From: Paracoccaceae bacterium | GTDB taxonomy: Bacteria > Pseudomonadota > Alphaproteobacteria > Rhodobacterales > Rhodobacteraceae | Assembly (NCBI GenBank): GCA_026989055.1 | Contig: JALSKC010000031.1 | Span: forward strand, 1 to 64,000 | Length of the DNA: 64,000 bases | Direction of reading: 5' to 3' | Shown here: positions 28,275 through 37,517 of the stretch, in pieces | How positions within the stretch are numbered: the stretch's first letter is position 1 | Layout: each line of letters starts with the position of its first letter | Made by a program: the position numbers and the translations under genes | Notes under the pieces: generated by a model | The model's database searches: none | What the model saw: only the letters and a program-made list of their open reading frames with translations | What the model was told of the DNA's origin: nothing

Positions 28275-29710
28275 GCGCTCGCTCTTGTCTGCTGTTCCGG
28301 TGGAAGCATGTGGGAAAGCGGAATCTCCGCCTCGATCACGGTTCCGCGGCTCTTTCCCGAGCGCGAGGACAGGATGCGCAGGTGCCCGTCGAGCTGCTCG
28401 ATCCGTTCCTGCATGTTGCGCAGCCCGAGGCCGGTCCTGCCGCCGCTGCGCACCCCGGGCGGAAGGCCGTGGCCGTTGTCGGCGATGCGCAGGGTCACCC
28501 CCCTGCGGTGGCCCTTGAGCGTCAGCTGGACCCGGGTGGCGCCCGAGTGGCGCTCGATGTTGGTCAGCGCCTCCTGGGCGACGCGATAGAGCGCGATCTT
28601 GGCGTCCTGATCCAGCCGGTTGCGGAACACCACGGTTTCGAGCTCGGTCCCGATCCCGGTGCGGGCGGAAAAATCGTCGGTCAGCGATTTCAGCGCCGGG
28701 CCGAGGCCGAGGTCGTCCAGGACGCCGGGGCGCAGGTCGCGGCTGATCCGGCGCACCTCCTGGACCGCGCCGGCCAGCGCCGCGATGCCGTGCCCCAGGT
28801 TTTCGCCGGCAGCGCGGGCATCGCCCGAGCGGAGGTGACGCCGGGCCAGCTCCAGCCGGTAGCGGGCGCCCACCAGGATCTGGCTGATGCTGTCGTGCAG
28901 CTCGCGCGCGACCCGGCCGCGCTCCTCTTCCTGGGTGTCGAGCACCCGCTGGGCGAGCTTCTTCAGCTTGGCATCGGCCAGCCGGCGCTCGCGGATGTTG
29001 ATGAACATGCCGGAGGTGAACACCAGCAGCAGCGCCGCAAACGTGATCGCGCCGATGGTCAGGAAGGTCTGGCGCACGCGTTCTTCCACTTCGGCGCGCT
29101 CGGCGGCGACGGTGGCCAGCACGTCGTCGATGAAGATCCCGGTGCCGACCACCCAGCGCCAGTCCTGCAGGCCGACCACGTAGGAAACCATCCGCTCGGT
29201 CTTGCCGGTCGAGGGCTTGGGCCAGTCGTAGCTCAGGTAGCCGCCGCCCCGGCGGGCGATCTCGATCATCCGCTGCACCACCCTTTCGCCCCGGGAGTCG
29301 GTCAGCTCCATCTGGTTCCTGCCGATCAGCTCGGTGCGGCGGGGGCTGACCAGATTGGTGCCGTCGTAGTCATAGACGAAGAAGTAGCCGTCGCGCCCGT
29401 AAAGCATCGCCGCCAGGATGCGGCTGACCTCGAGCTTCGCCTTTTCGTCGTCGGGCAGCGCGCGGCCGTAGATGTTGATGAAGGCGGTCTTGGCCAGCGA
29501 CAGGTAGTTCCTGAGTTCGGCCTTCTTGGCGGCGATCAGCTCCTCCTCGAGGAAGGCGATCTCGGTTTCCGCCGCCTGGCGGGACTGGTTTGCGACCAGC
29601 AGCGCGATCGCGCTGACCGCCAGCACCAGCGGCAGCGATGCCATCAGGAAGACCTTCTGTCCGTAGGTCGGGCGCATTCTCCGCCACAGGCGCGACAGCG
29701 CTTCCTTCAT
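28271..29710 (-). CDS. Sensor histidine kinase with extracytoplasmic Cache domain
   Basis: A 479-residue inner-membrane kinase: first helix at about residues 20-41, a periplasmic single-Cache domain (about 45-210, with YGRDGYFFVYDYDGTNLVSP), a second helix (about 216-238), HisKA_3 dimerisation with phospho-His272 in ARELHDSISQ, and a HATPase ending in GLGLRNMQERIEQLDG. Cache domains of this type bind small carboxylates and similar ligands. Start at 29710 (MKEALSRLWRRMRP) gives a short positive N-terminus before the first helix. Its position opposite a TRAP importer suggests that it senses the transported acid. Confidence 0.92.
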   Translation of the reverse strand: MKEALSRLWRRMRPTYGQKVFLMASLPLVLAVSAIALLVANQSRQAAETEIAFLEEELIAAKKAELRNYLSLAKTAFINIYGRALPDDEKAKLEVSRILAAMLYGRDGYFFVYDYDGTNLVSPRRTELIGRNQMELTDSRGERVVQRMIEIARRGGGYLSYDWPKPSTGKTERMVSYVVGLQDWRWVVGTGIFIDDVLATVAAERAEVEERVRQTFLTIGAITFAALLLVFTSGMFINIRERRLADAKLKKLAQRVLDTQEEERGRVARELHDSISQILVGARYRLELARRHLRSGDARAAGENLGHGIAALAGAVQEVRRISRDLRPGVLDDLGLGPALKSLTDDFSARTGIGTELETVVFRNRLDQDAKIALYRVAQEALTNIERHSGATRVQLTLKGHRRGVTLRIADNGHGLPPGVRSGGRTGLGLRNMQERIEQLDGHLRILSSRSGKSRGTVIEAEIPLSHMLPPEQQTRASA

Positions 29711-29945
29711 GCTGCATCCCCGGTCTGGCCGCTCCGGTAGCCTAGGATGACGGGATGCCTGGCCTGCGTCAATTCGCCATTTCGCCAGGTCGCACGGGCG
29801 GGGGCGACATGTCGTTCGCCTCCGGTGCGGGGTTCTACGCAGAATTTGGTATTTTCCCGGGGCGGCTGTTCGGTCTAATGTGCCGATCACTGCACATATC
29901 CGGCCTGCCAGCTGTGGCGGGCGCATTCCAGTGGGAGGAAACCAG

Positions 29946-31028
29946 ATGGATCGTCGTTCATTCCTGAGAACGTCCGCACTTGGCGGCGGGGCCGCGGCGG
30001 CAACCGCCCTGGCCACGCCGGCGATTGCCCAGGGCAAGCGCAAGCTGACCATGGTCACGTCCTGGGGCCGTGGCCTTGCCGGCGTGTTCGATGCCGCCCA
30101 GCATGTGGCGGACACGATCAATACCATGTCCGACGGCACGCTCGAGGTGGAAATCAAGGCCGCGGGCGAGCTCGTGGGTGCCTTCGAGGTGTTCGATGCC
30201 GTGACCTCGGGGCAGGCCGACATGTATCATGCCGCCGACTACTACTTCATCAGCCAGCATCCGGGCTTCGCCTTCTTCACCTCGGTGCCGATGGGGATGA
30301 CGGCGCAGGAACTGTTCAACTGGTATTACCACGGCAACGGCCGCAAGTATCACGACGCCCTGGGCGAGATCTTCGGCCTCAAGTCCTTCCTGGCGGGCAA
30401 CACCGGCGCCCAGGCCGGCGGCTGGTTCCGCAAGGAGATCAAGGGGCCGGAAGACTTCAACGGCCTCAAGTTCCGCATGCCCGGCCTCGGCGGCAAGGCG
30501 CTCGGCTACCTGGGCGCCAGCGTGCAGAACCTGCCCGGCGCGGAAGTGTATCAGGCGCTGGCCTCGGGTGCCATCGACGGCACCGAGTGGATCGGCCCCT
30601 GGGCCGACGAGAAGGCCGGCTTCCAGGAGATCACCAAGTTCTTCTACACCGCCGGCTTCCATGAGCCGGGCGCCGGCCTTTCGCTGGCGACCAACCTCGA
30701 TGTGTGGAACGAGCTGAGCCCGGCGCATCAGAAGATCATCGAGGCGGCTTCCGGCTACTCCAACAGCTGGTCGCTGGCGCAGTTCCTGATGAACAACGGT
30801 TCGGCGCTGGAGCGGCTGAAGGCCGGCGGCGTCAAGGTGCTCGAATTCCCCGACAGCGTCTGGGATGCCTTCGGCGAGGGCACGCGCAAGGTGTATGAGG
30901 AATTCATGGGCGACGATCTCTTCAAGGAGATCTTCGACGACTATTCCGCCTCGATGCGCGCCTCTTCGGGCTGGCTGAGCGTGGGCGAAGGCGCCTATCG
31001 CATCCAGCGCGACCGGGTCATGGGCTGA
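29946..31028 (+). CDS. TRAP transporter substrate-binding protein (TakP-like)
   Basis: Periplasmic solute receptor of 360 residues. It has a twin-arginine signal peptide (RRSFLRTSALGG, cleavage near AIA|QGK) and the DctP-family core with NTGAQAGGWFRKEI and GAIDGTEWIGPWADEKAGF, which resembles the alpha-keto-acid binding TakP of Rhodobacter. The conserved arginine in WFRKE and the acidic DGTEW segment belong to the carboxylate/cation site of that group. The ligand is inferred as a keto or related organic acid. ATG 29946 follows GGGAGG. It is the first gene of dctPQM. Confidence 0.9.
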   Translation: MDRRSFLRTSALGGGAAAATALATPAIAQGKRKLTMVTSWGRGLAGVFDAAQHVADTINTMSDGTLEVEIKAAGELVGAFEVFDAVTSGQADMYHAADYYFISQHPGFAFFTSVPMGMTAQELFNWYYHGNGRKYHDALGEIFGLKSFLAGNTGAQAGGWFRKEIKGPEDFNGLKFRMPGLGGKALGYLGASVQNLPGAEVYQALASGAIDGTEWIGPWADEKAGFQEITKFFYTAGFHEPGAGLSLATNLDVWNELSPAHQKIIEAASGYSNSWSLAQFLMNNGSALERLKAGGVKVLEFPDSVWDAFGEGTRKVYEEFMGDDLFKEIFDDYSASMRASSGWLSVGEGAYRIQRDRVMG

Positions 31029-31054
31029 GCCGGCCGGCGACAGCCTGAAAGACG

Positions 31055-31082
31055 GCCGGACCCCGCCCCGGCGGGGTCCGGC
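31055..31082 (+). promoter_or_regulatory. Strong hairpin between the binding protein and permease genes
   Basis: GCCGGACCCCGCC pairs perfectly with GGCGGGGTCCGGC (13 pairs, two-base gap, so a slightly shorter stem in practice) 26 bases after the binding-protein stop. There is no T-run. Such stems protect the upstream mRNA or cause partial termination and yield excess binding protein. Confidence 0.7.
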
Positions 31083-31120
31083 AGCCGCGTTGCATGTCCC
31101 GCGCGAATGCGCGGCCCGCA

Positions 31121-31152
31121 TCTGCCCATGCAACGCTCTGCCCATGCAACGG
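31121..31152. repeat. 16-bp tandem duplication before the TRAP small subunit
   Basis: TCTGCCCATGCAACGC followed by TCTGCCCATGCAACGG, one mismatch, ending 14 bases before the start codon at 31166. Confidence 0.9.
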
Positions 31153-31165
31153 ACGGGGGTCGGGG

Positions 31166-32077
31166 ATGCTGGACGGTCTGCTCTGGTTCCTTCAAAACAT
31201 CGCGCTGGCATTCTACAACCTGGGCCAGGCCCTGCTGAACCCGGCATCCTGGCTGGGCTGGGTCGGCGGGCTGGACAGCCTCGAGGCCAAGCAGGCGCTG
31301 ATGCGGTTCATCTACTATGGCGGGTCGCAGGAGTTCTTCTTCGTGTGCTTCGCTGCCTTCCTCGTCCTGACCGGGCTGGGGATGTGGCGCAACCGGATCA
31401 TGTGGGGGGCGGTGCGCGTCCTGGAGGGGCTTGCCAACGGGGTCGGCCGGGCCTTTGCCTGGGCCGGGCTGCTGATGGTGCTGCAGCAGATCGTGATCGT
31501 CTTCATGCAGCGGATCTTCGTGTCCGTGGACATCGGGATCGGCCTCGGCGCGGTCTTTCGCAAGGATATCAGCTGGTGGGCCGAGGAACTGAAGTTCTAC
31601 AACGCGCTGATCGTCACGCTCTGCGTCACCTACACCTTCGTCCAGGGGGGGCATGTGCGGGTGGACCTGATCTATTCCAAGGTGCGATACCGCACCAGGA
31701 AGATGATCGACATGTTCGGCGCGCTGGTCTTCATGATGCCGGTGGCGGTGGTGACCTGGATGTACGGCTGGTATTTCCTGTGGCGGCATCTGGTGGTGCC
31801 CAAGCCTTCGGCCTCGGACGCGCTGGAGCGGCTGCTGCTGAAGGCGCGCGCGCTGCGCTGGAACGTGGAGACCATCGGCTTCTCTCCCAACGGGTTCAAC
31901 GCCTACTTCCTGTTCAAGCTGCTTCTCGTGCTCTACGCCGGGCTGGTCTTCCTGCATGCGATCGCCTTTTTCTACCGCTCCTGGCTCGAGTGGAAGGAAG
32001 GTCCGGAAAGCGAGGGCAGATACCTTGACCGCGATACCCTGGGCGAGGGCGAGGAAGCCTTCGAAGGCACCCACTGA
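31166..32077 (+). CDS. TRAP transporter small permease (DctQ type)
   Basis: Four-helix membrane subunit of the importer, 303 residues. That is longer than the usual 160-230: an extra N-terminal amphipathic segment and an extended loop (about 215-255, PKPSASDALERLLLKARALR) are present. FVQGGHVRVDLIYSKV is the family signature after helix two. ATG 31166 follows GGGGGTCGGGG. The large subunit starts 18 bases downstream. Confidence 0.88.
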   Translation: MLDGLLWFLQNIALAFYNLGQALLNPASWLGWVGGLDSLEAKQALMRFIYYGGSQEFFFVCFAAFLVLTGLGMWRNRIMWGAVRVLEGLANGVGRAFAWAGLLMVLQQIVIVFMQRIFVSVDIGIGLGAVFRKDISWWAEELKFYNALIVTLCVTYTFVQGGHVRVDLIYSKVRYRTRKMIDMFGALVFMMPVAVVTWMYGWYFLWRHLVVPKPSASDALERLLLKARALRWNVETIGFSPNGFNAYFLFKLLLVLYAGLVFLHAIAFFYRSWLEWKEGPESEGRYLDRDTLGEGEEAFEGTH

Positions 32078-32095
32078 ACCAGAGGCGGAACCGCA

Positions 32096-34438
32096 ATGAT
32101 TTTCGGACTTGATGGCGTCGAGATCGGCCTGATCATCGTCTTTCTCTGTCTCTTCGGGGGCATTCTTTCCGGCTTTCCGGTGGCCTTCGCCATCGGCGGG
32201 GCCGCGGTGGTCTCCTTCGCGATCATCGCCGCGCTGGACAGCGCCGGGCTGCTGATCCACCAGGCGATCGATACCGGATCGCAGGCCTACAAGGATCTGA
32301 TCGCCACCGGCGTTCACCCGGACCGGATCTCGATCTTCCGGAACCCCGATCTGCCACGGGTCGCCCAGGCGGTGTTCGAGAACGGCTGGGAAAAGGCGCT
32401 CGACCAGAAGATCTCCTTCCTCGTGAACCGGATGAACGAGCGGGTTCTGGCCGGCCAGTCGATCGAGACCCTGCTGGCGGTGCTGATGTTCGTGCTGATG
32501 GGGATCACGCTGGAGCGCTCGAAGATCGCCAACGACCTGCTGACAACCATGGCGCGGGTCTTCGGTCCGCTGCCGGGCGGGCTGGCCGTTTCGGTGGTTG
32601 TCGTGGGGGCGTTCCTGGCCGCCTCGACGGGCATCGTCGGCGCCACGGTGGTGACCATGGGGCTGCTGAGCCTGCCGACCATGCTGCGCCACAACTATTC
32701 GCCGGAACTGGCGACCGGCGTGATCGCGGCCTCGGGAACGCTGGGGCAGATCATTCCGCCCTCGATCGTGATCGTGCTGCTGGGCACGCTGGCCGGCGAC
32801 CTCTATTCGGCGGCCCAGGAGCAGCGCGCCCAGCTGGCGGGCTGCTCGGACGCGCTGACCTACCTGGGCCAGGCTGCCGTGGTCTCGGTGGGCACGCTGT
32901 TCCAGGCGGCGATCCTGCCGGGCATCATGCTGGCCTTCTTCTATGGCGCCTATGCCTTCGGCTATGCGCTGGTGCGCCCGCACAAGGCACCGCCGGTGCC
33001 CTCGATGGGGACGATCGGCGAGCGGGTGCGGATTCTGTGGCTGCTGTGGATCCCGGCCGGGCTGATCGCGGCGCTGCTGCTGGCGCTGAAGATCGGCTGG
33101 GTCGGTTCGCAGGACACGGTGGTGGACAGCTACACCGATGTCGGCGAGGCGGCGGTGCTGCGCACCAATGTGAGCGAACAGTGCAAGGCCTCGATGATCG
33201 CGCTGCACGGCCAGGAAAAATGGGATGCGGCGGTGGCAGAGCAGGAGCGTATCGACGCGGCCGGCGGGCTGAGCCAGAGCGTGCAGCTGAGCGAGGAGGA
33301 AATGGCCGAGGCGCTGGCGGCCAAGGTCGCCGCGGCGGCGCCGATCGGCACCGGCGTGGCGGTGGCCTGTCTGCTGCTGGCGCTGATCCTGGCGATGGGG
33401 CGGGGAATCGCGCCGTCGGCCGATCCGCGCCCGATCATGATCGGGCTTGCCGGGGTCGTGCTGGCGCTGATCGCGGATGTGGTGCTGATCTCGCCGCTCA
33501 CCACACCGGGGGTGACGGCCCTGTATCTGGCGGTTCCCACCGTGATTGCGCTTTACGGCACCGCCCGCGCGGTGCGGCTTCTGGCCCGCAACGAGTTGCT
33601 GGCGGTGGTCTTCCCGCCGCTGATCCTGATCGTGGCGGTCCTGGGGTCGATCCTCGGCGGCATCACCAACCCGACGCCGGCCGCGGCGCTGGGGGCGGGC
33701 GGGGCGATCCTGCTGGCCGCCTATCGCAAGCTGAAGGACGAGCAGCGCTCGGGCAAGGTGATCCTGCGGGCGAGCTTCGCCATCGTGATCATGATCCTGA
33801 TCGGGGTCAACTTCGACCTGCGGATCAACCGCGACGTGGTGCCGCTGGAGGACTGGCTGGCCTTCCTCGTGGCCAAGGCGGCCTATCTCTATGCGATCTT
33901 CGGGCTGGGCTATGCGCTGGTGGTGCTCTATTCGGGCGCGGTGCTGACCCCGATCGTGCGCGAGACCGCCAAGGTGACCTCGATGGTCTTTACCATCCTG
34001 ATCGGCTCGCAGCTGCTGAACCTCGTGGTGATCTCCTTCGGCGGCGAGGATTACATCCAGGACTTCCTCAAGAGCTTCGACAACGAATACACCGTCTTCC
34101 TGATCGTGATGCTGGTGCTGTTCCTGCTCGGCTTCGTGCTCGATTTCCTGGAGATCATCTACATCGTGATCCCGATCGTCGGCCCGGTGATCTACGGCGG
34201 CACCTTCGATCCGAAATGGGTGACGATCATGATCGCGGTGAACCTGCAGACCAGCTTCCTGACACCGCCCTTCGGATTCGCGCTCTTCTACCTGCGCGGG
34301 GTGGCGCCAAAGAGCGTGACCACCGGGCATATCTACCGCGGGATCATTCCCTTCGTGCTGATCCAGGTGCTCGGGCTGGCAACGCTGTGGGCCTTCCCGC
34401 AGGTGGTGACGATCGTGCCGGCGCTGCTCGGAGGCTAG
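32096..34438 (+). CDS. TRAP transporter large permease (DctM type), extended
   Basis: Translocating membrane subunit, 780 residues against about 430 in typical DctM. The family core is visible (GFPVAFAIGGAA; ASTGIVGATVVTMGLLSLP; GTLGQIIPPSIVIVLLG; LDFLEIIYIVIPIVGPV; NLQTSFLTPPFGFALFYLRG). Extra material includes a hydrophilic insertion at about residues 47-125 and a longer one at about 335-500 with additional helices and a charged loop. The frame is uninterrupted and follows the family at both ends, so this is not a frameshift artefact. It uses a sodium or proton gradient with the small subunit. Confidence 0.88.
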   Translation: MIFGLDGVEIGLIIVFLCLFGGILSGFPVAFAIGGAAVVSFAIIAALDSAGLLIHQAIDTGSQAYKDLIATGVHPDRISIFRNPDLPRVAQAVFENGWEKALDQKISFLVNRMNERVLAGQSIETLLAVLMFVLMGITLERSKIANDLLTTMARVFGPLPGGLAVSVVVVGAFLAASTGIVGATVVTMGLLSLPTMLRHNYSPELATGVIAASGTLGQIIPPSIVIVLLGTLAGDLYSAAQEQRAQLAGCSDALTYLGQAAVVSVGTLFQAAILPGIMLAFFYGAYAFGYALVRPHKAPPVPSMGTIGERVRILWLLWIPAGLIAALLLALKIGWVGSQDTVVDSYTDVGEAAVLRTNVSEQCKASMIALHGQEKWDAAVAEQERIDAAGGLSQSVQLSEEEMAEALAAKVAAAAPIGTGVAVACLLLALILAMGRGIAPSADPRPIMIGLAGVVLALIADVVLISPLTTPGVTALYLAVPTVIALYGTARAVRLLARNELLAVVFPPLILIVAVLGSILGGITNPTPAAALGAGGAILLAAYRKLKDEQRSGKVILRASFAIVIMILIGVNFDLRINRDVVPLEDWLAFLVAKAAYLYAIFGLGYALVVLYSGAVLTPIVRETAKVTSMVFTILIGSQLLNLVVISFGGEDYIQDFLKSFDNEYTVFLIVMLVLFLLGFVLDFLEIIYIVIPIVGPVIYGGTFDPKWVTIMIAVNLQTSFLTPPFGFALFYLRGVAPKSVTTGHIYRGIIPFVLIQVLGLATLWAFPQVVTIVPALLGG

Positions 34439-34735
34439 AGCGCGCCGCGCCGGATCGCCCTGCTGCGCCGGAGCAGGCCAGCGACCCGCATGTGCCCGCC
34501 CCCCGGGCCGCCGCCTGCCGTCCGTCGGGTGCCGGCCCGTCCTGCAGCCCGGGCCGGGGCCGGGCCGGTCATCGGCGGCACGCTCCGGGATCGGGGGGAT
34601 CCGGGGCAGGGCGCGACGCCGGCCGGTGGCCTGCGCAGGGAGCACGGGCCTCCTCGCACGCGGGTGCGTGCCGGCCGGTGGTCAGGTGGTGGCCGGTGGT
34701 GGTGTGCGCGACGCCGGCCGCCCGGTCGCCTGCGC

Positions 34736-35560
34736 TCAGTCGCCCGCGGAACGGATGTCGGGCAGGGTGATCCGGGCCACCTGCTCGGCGATCGGAGGGG
34801 TCGAGAGCGGATGGCTCTCGGCCGACCAGGCTTCTGGGTCGCCGAGCTCCTCCCAGGCCCCGTTGTGATAGATCTCCAGGGCCGGGAAGCGTGCCTTGTA
34901 GTGCATCTTCGGCGAGCCCGGCACCCAGTAGCCGAGATAGACATGGGGCAGGCCCGCCTCGCGTGCGATCTCGACATGATCGAGGATCACGTAGGTGCCC
35001 AGGCTGCTGGCAGCGCGTTCCGGGTCGAAGAAGGAATAGACCATCGACAGCCCGTCTTCGAGAACGTCGGTCAGGCAGACGGCGACCAGGGCAGAGCCGG
35101 CCTCCGGGTCGCTGTATTCGATCACCCGCGAGCGAACCGGCGTTTCCTCGATCATCGCGGCGAATTCGAAGATGTCCATGTCGGCCATGCCGCCATCTGC
35201 ATGCCGGCTTTCCAGGTAGCGCCGGAACAGCGCGTATTGCGCTTCGCTGGCCCAGGGGGAGAGCGCCCTGCGTCGGAGGTGGCGGTTGCGCCGCAGGGTG
35301 CGCCGGTGGCTCCGGCGGGGCCTGAAGTCGGCCACCCGGATCCTGGCCGACATGCAGGCCGCGCAATCGGCGCAGCTGGGGCGGTAAAGCACGTTCTGCG
35401 AGCGCCGGAAGCCCTGATGCGACAGCGCGTCGTTCAGCTTCGCGGCATGTTCGCCCTGCAGGGCGGTGAACAGCTTGCGCTCCATCCGCCCTTCCAGATA
35501 GGGGCAGGGCTGCGGCGCGGTCACGTAGAACTGCGGAGTGAGTGGCAGGCTGTGGCGCAT
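34736..35560 (-). CDS. bpt: Aspartate/glutamate leucyltransferase (Bpt)
   Basis: N-end rule aminoacyl-tRNA-protein transferase of 274 residues that adds leucine to proteins with N-terminal Asp or Glu, marking them for ClpS/ClpAP. It has the N-terminal cysteine cluster ([31 protein letters not shown]) and the GNAT-like core ending with [18 protein letters not shown]. Length matches bacterial Bpt/Ate. An arginyl-transferase (Ate) is the alternative; the bacterial form is usually Bpt. The RDD gene lies 84 bases upstream on the same strand. Confidence 0.93.
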   Translation of the reverse strand: MRHSLPLTPQFYVTAPQPCPYLEGRMERKLFTALQGEHAAKLNDALSHQGFRRSQNVLYRPSCADCAACMSARIRVADFRPRRSHRRTLRRNRHLRRRALSPWASEAQYALFRRYLESRHADGGMADMDIFEFAAMIEETPVRSRVIEYSDPEAGSALVAVCLTDVLEDGLSMVYSFFDPERAASSLGTYVILDHVEIAREAGLPHVYLGYWVPGSPKMHYKARFPALEIYHNGAWEELGDPEAWSAESHPLSTPPIAEQVARITLPDIRSAGD

Positions 35561-35644
35561 GATCCGTCCGGCTCGACTTGTGCCGACAGGTTAGCAACAG
35601 GGTGTGTCCAGGCCAAGCCCCGCCTTGCGGGCCGGCCGATGCCT

Positions 35645-36076
35645 TCAGCCCCCGGCCGGACGGTTGATGACGACGCAGCCCAGCGCCAGGTCGTGCAGCG
35701 CCTGGCCGCGGGCGCCGGTCAGCATCGTGACTGCGGAAACCAGCTGAGGGAAGAGCAGCGACAGCCCCGCCATCAGCAGAAAGGCATGGGCGAAGGCGGT
35801 GGCCGGGTCGGCCCGGCTGCCGTCGGCCCGGCGCAGCTCGATCCCCATCAGTCGCATCCCCGGCGTGGCCGAATGCCGGGCCAGGGCCAGCGCGCGATAG
35901 ATCAGCGCCACCACCCAGCCGAGGGCCCCCAGGTAGAACAGGGCGGTGAAGGCCGTCAGCGGCACCAGGAGCAGGGTGAGCGCGACGATCAGGACGGTAT
36001 CGATGACGAAGGCGAAGAGCCGCTTCATCATCACGTCCTGATAGAATTCGGGCTGTTCCTGCGGGTCGGGCAGCAT
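35645..36076 (-). CDS. RDD family membrane protein
   Basis: A 143-residue inner-membrane protein with two or three helices. RDD-family features are KRLFAFVIDTVLIV near the start and SATPGMRLMGIELRRADG in the middle. Function unknown; some members are linked to ion exchange. It lies directly upstream of bpt, an arrangement common in Rhodobacterales, and both are probably co-transcribed. Confidence 0.88.
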   Translation of the reverse strand: MLPDPQEQPEFYQDVMMKRLFAFVIDTVLIVALTLLLVPLTAFTALFYLGALGWVVALIYRALALARHSATPGMRLMGIELRRADGSRADPATAFAHAFLLMAGLSLLFPQLVSAVTMLTGARGQALHDLALGCVVINRPAGG

Positions 36077-36146
36077 TCCGGAAAGGCTCCCTTGCGCCAG
36101 CTGGCCTGCGTCATCTTCGGTTGCGGTGCATCCGCGAGGTTTCGGT

Positions 36147-36203
36147 TGTCCCCGGTGCTGTGTCCCCGGTTGCTGTGTCCCGGTTCTGTGTCCCCGGTTG
36201 CTG
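36147..36203. repeat. Four-copy tandem repeat of 13-15 bp
   Basis: Copies of TGTCCCCGGTTGCTG at 36147, 36161, 36176 and 36189, with lengths of 14, 15, 13 and 15 bases. A partial fifth copy follows. It fills the gap between the RDD gene and the SDR gene. Confidence 0.9.
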
Positions 36204-36279
36204 TGTCCGCGCGCGCCGATCGCCCCCGGTCACCCGGTCCCCGGACGCGCCCGGGGGCGTCGGTGCCCCGGCTCCCGGC

Positions 36280-37035
36280 TCAGACCTGCCCCCCGGCGAT
36301 CTCGATGCACTGCCCGTTCACGCTCCCGGCGCGCGGGTCGCACAGCCAGAGCGCGGCGGCGGCCACCTCTTCGGGGGCGATCAGCCGCTTGTGCCGGTTG
36401 GAGTTGATCATCAGCCGCAGCGCCTCTTCCTCGCTGATTCCGGCGCGGGAGCTGATCGACTTGCGGTTTCGGGTCACGATCTCGGTATCGACATAGCCCG
36501 GGCAGAGCGCGTTGAAGGTGATGCCGCTGCCCATGTAGTCTTCGCTCAGGGCGCGCACCAGCCCGACCATCCCGTGCTTGGAGGCGGTATAGGCCGATGC
36601 GCCCCTCAGCCCGCGCAGCCCGGCGATCGAGGCTACCGCGATCATCCGCCCCCACTCCAGCCGGTGCATGCTGCGCAGCGCCTCGCGCATGGTCAGGAAG
36701 GCACCGTCCAGGTTGGTGGCCATCGTCCTGCGCCAGAAGGCGAGGTCGGAATCATGCAGCGCCCGGCCCTCGGCAATGCCGGCATTGGCAACGCAGACGG
36801 CAACCGGCCCGCGTTCCTCCACCGCGCGCGCGAAGCCGGCGCTGACGCTTTCCTCCTCGGCGACATCCATCACGAGGGGGTGCAGCCCGGGGTATTCGTC
36901 CGCCGCCGCAGACAGGATCCCGGCCCGCCGCCCGGTGATGGTGACCTGCGCCCCGGCCCCGGCCAGCGCGCGGGCGATGGCAAGCCCGATGCCGGTGCCG
37001 CCTCCGGTGACCAGCGCGTGTTTTCCCTCGAGCAT
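36280..37035 (-). CDS. Short-chain dehydrogenase/reductase
   Basis: A 251-residue NAD(P)-dependent oxidoreductase with the cofactor motif TGGGTGIG (residues 10-17), NAG (84-86) and the catalytic Ser136, Tyr149 and Lys153 (SAYTASKHG). It ends with GQCIEIAGGQV, as in classical tetramer-forming members such as 3-hydroxybutyrate or cyclohexanediol dehydrogenases. The substrate is not evident. The start at 37035 follows GGAGAA. It stands alone. Confidence 0.9.
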   Translation of the reverse strand: MLEGKHALVTGGGTGIGLAIARALAGAGAQVTITGRRAGILSAAADEYPGLHPLVMDVAEEESVSAGFARAVEERGPVAVCVANAGIAEGRALHDSDLAFWRRTMATNLDGAFLTMREALRSMHRLEWGRMIAVASIAGLRGLRGASAYTASKHGMVGLVRALSEDYMGSGITFNALCPGYVDTEIVTRNRKSISSRAGISEEEALRLMINSNRHKRLIAPEEVAAAALWLCDPRAGSVNGQCIEIAGGQV

Positions 37036-37517
37036 GGCGTTTTCTCCGATCCGCTGTGTTCGTTCCGCCCGGCGCACAGTAACCGGCCGCGCGGCGAAGG
37101 CAATGGGATGCGCGCCGGCCCCGGTGCGTTGGCCCGGAGCGTCGGCCCCGGGATGGAGCTTTTCAGGAGAGCGGACCGCGAACACGGACCGGCCCTGCGG
37201 GCAGGGCGCCGGGCCGGCGGGGGAGGCGGAGTCAGCCCTCTGCCGGACCGCCGGAAAGGGCCGCCGGCTTTCCGGTTGCGGCGCGTTCCGGTGCGGCGCG
37301 AAACGCTGGACAACTCTCCTCTCCGCCCCGATCATGTGCCCGTGCCTTCCCTCTCCGCTCCCCGCGCGCGTGAGGGCTCCCCAGACGGAGGCAGGCGAGA
37401 AGGTGGGCGATGCCCCGTCCCCGCGCGCATGAGGGCTCCGGAGCGGGAAAAACCTCCGGGCAGCCAGGAGAGGGCAGGGCAGGAAAGGGTGGAAGGAAAG
37501 GCGGAAAGGAACGCCAG
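37036..37517. other. Gene-free region with a 21-bp direct repeat
   Basis: About 480 bases between divergent genes. A 21-base segment ending in TGAGGGCTCC occurs at about 37360-37380 and again at 37419-37439 with one change, 59 bases apart. No gene or RNA is recognisable; it should contain the promoters of the SDR and methyltransferase genes. Confidence 0.5.

Noticed and set aside
32096-34438. The long TRAP permease as a fusion or frameshift artefact
   Set aside because: One frame runs through with hydrophobic helices and family motifs on both sides of the additional segments; no second gene start or frame change is needed.
30995-34645. A 1216-residue open frame antisense to the TRAP permease genes
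   Set aside because: It is the mirror of real coding sequence in high-GC DNA, rich in His, Arg, Gln and Asp, with no family match and no ribosome binding site.
36147-36203. Short regular repeats considered as a CRISPR array
   Set aside because: The copies are adjacent without spacers, the units are only 13-15 bases, and no cas genes are in the window.
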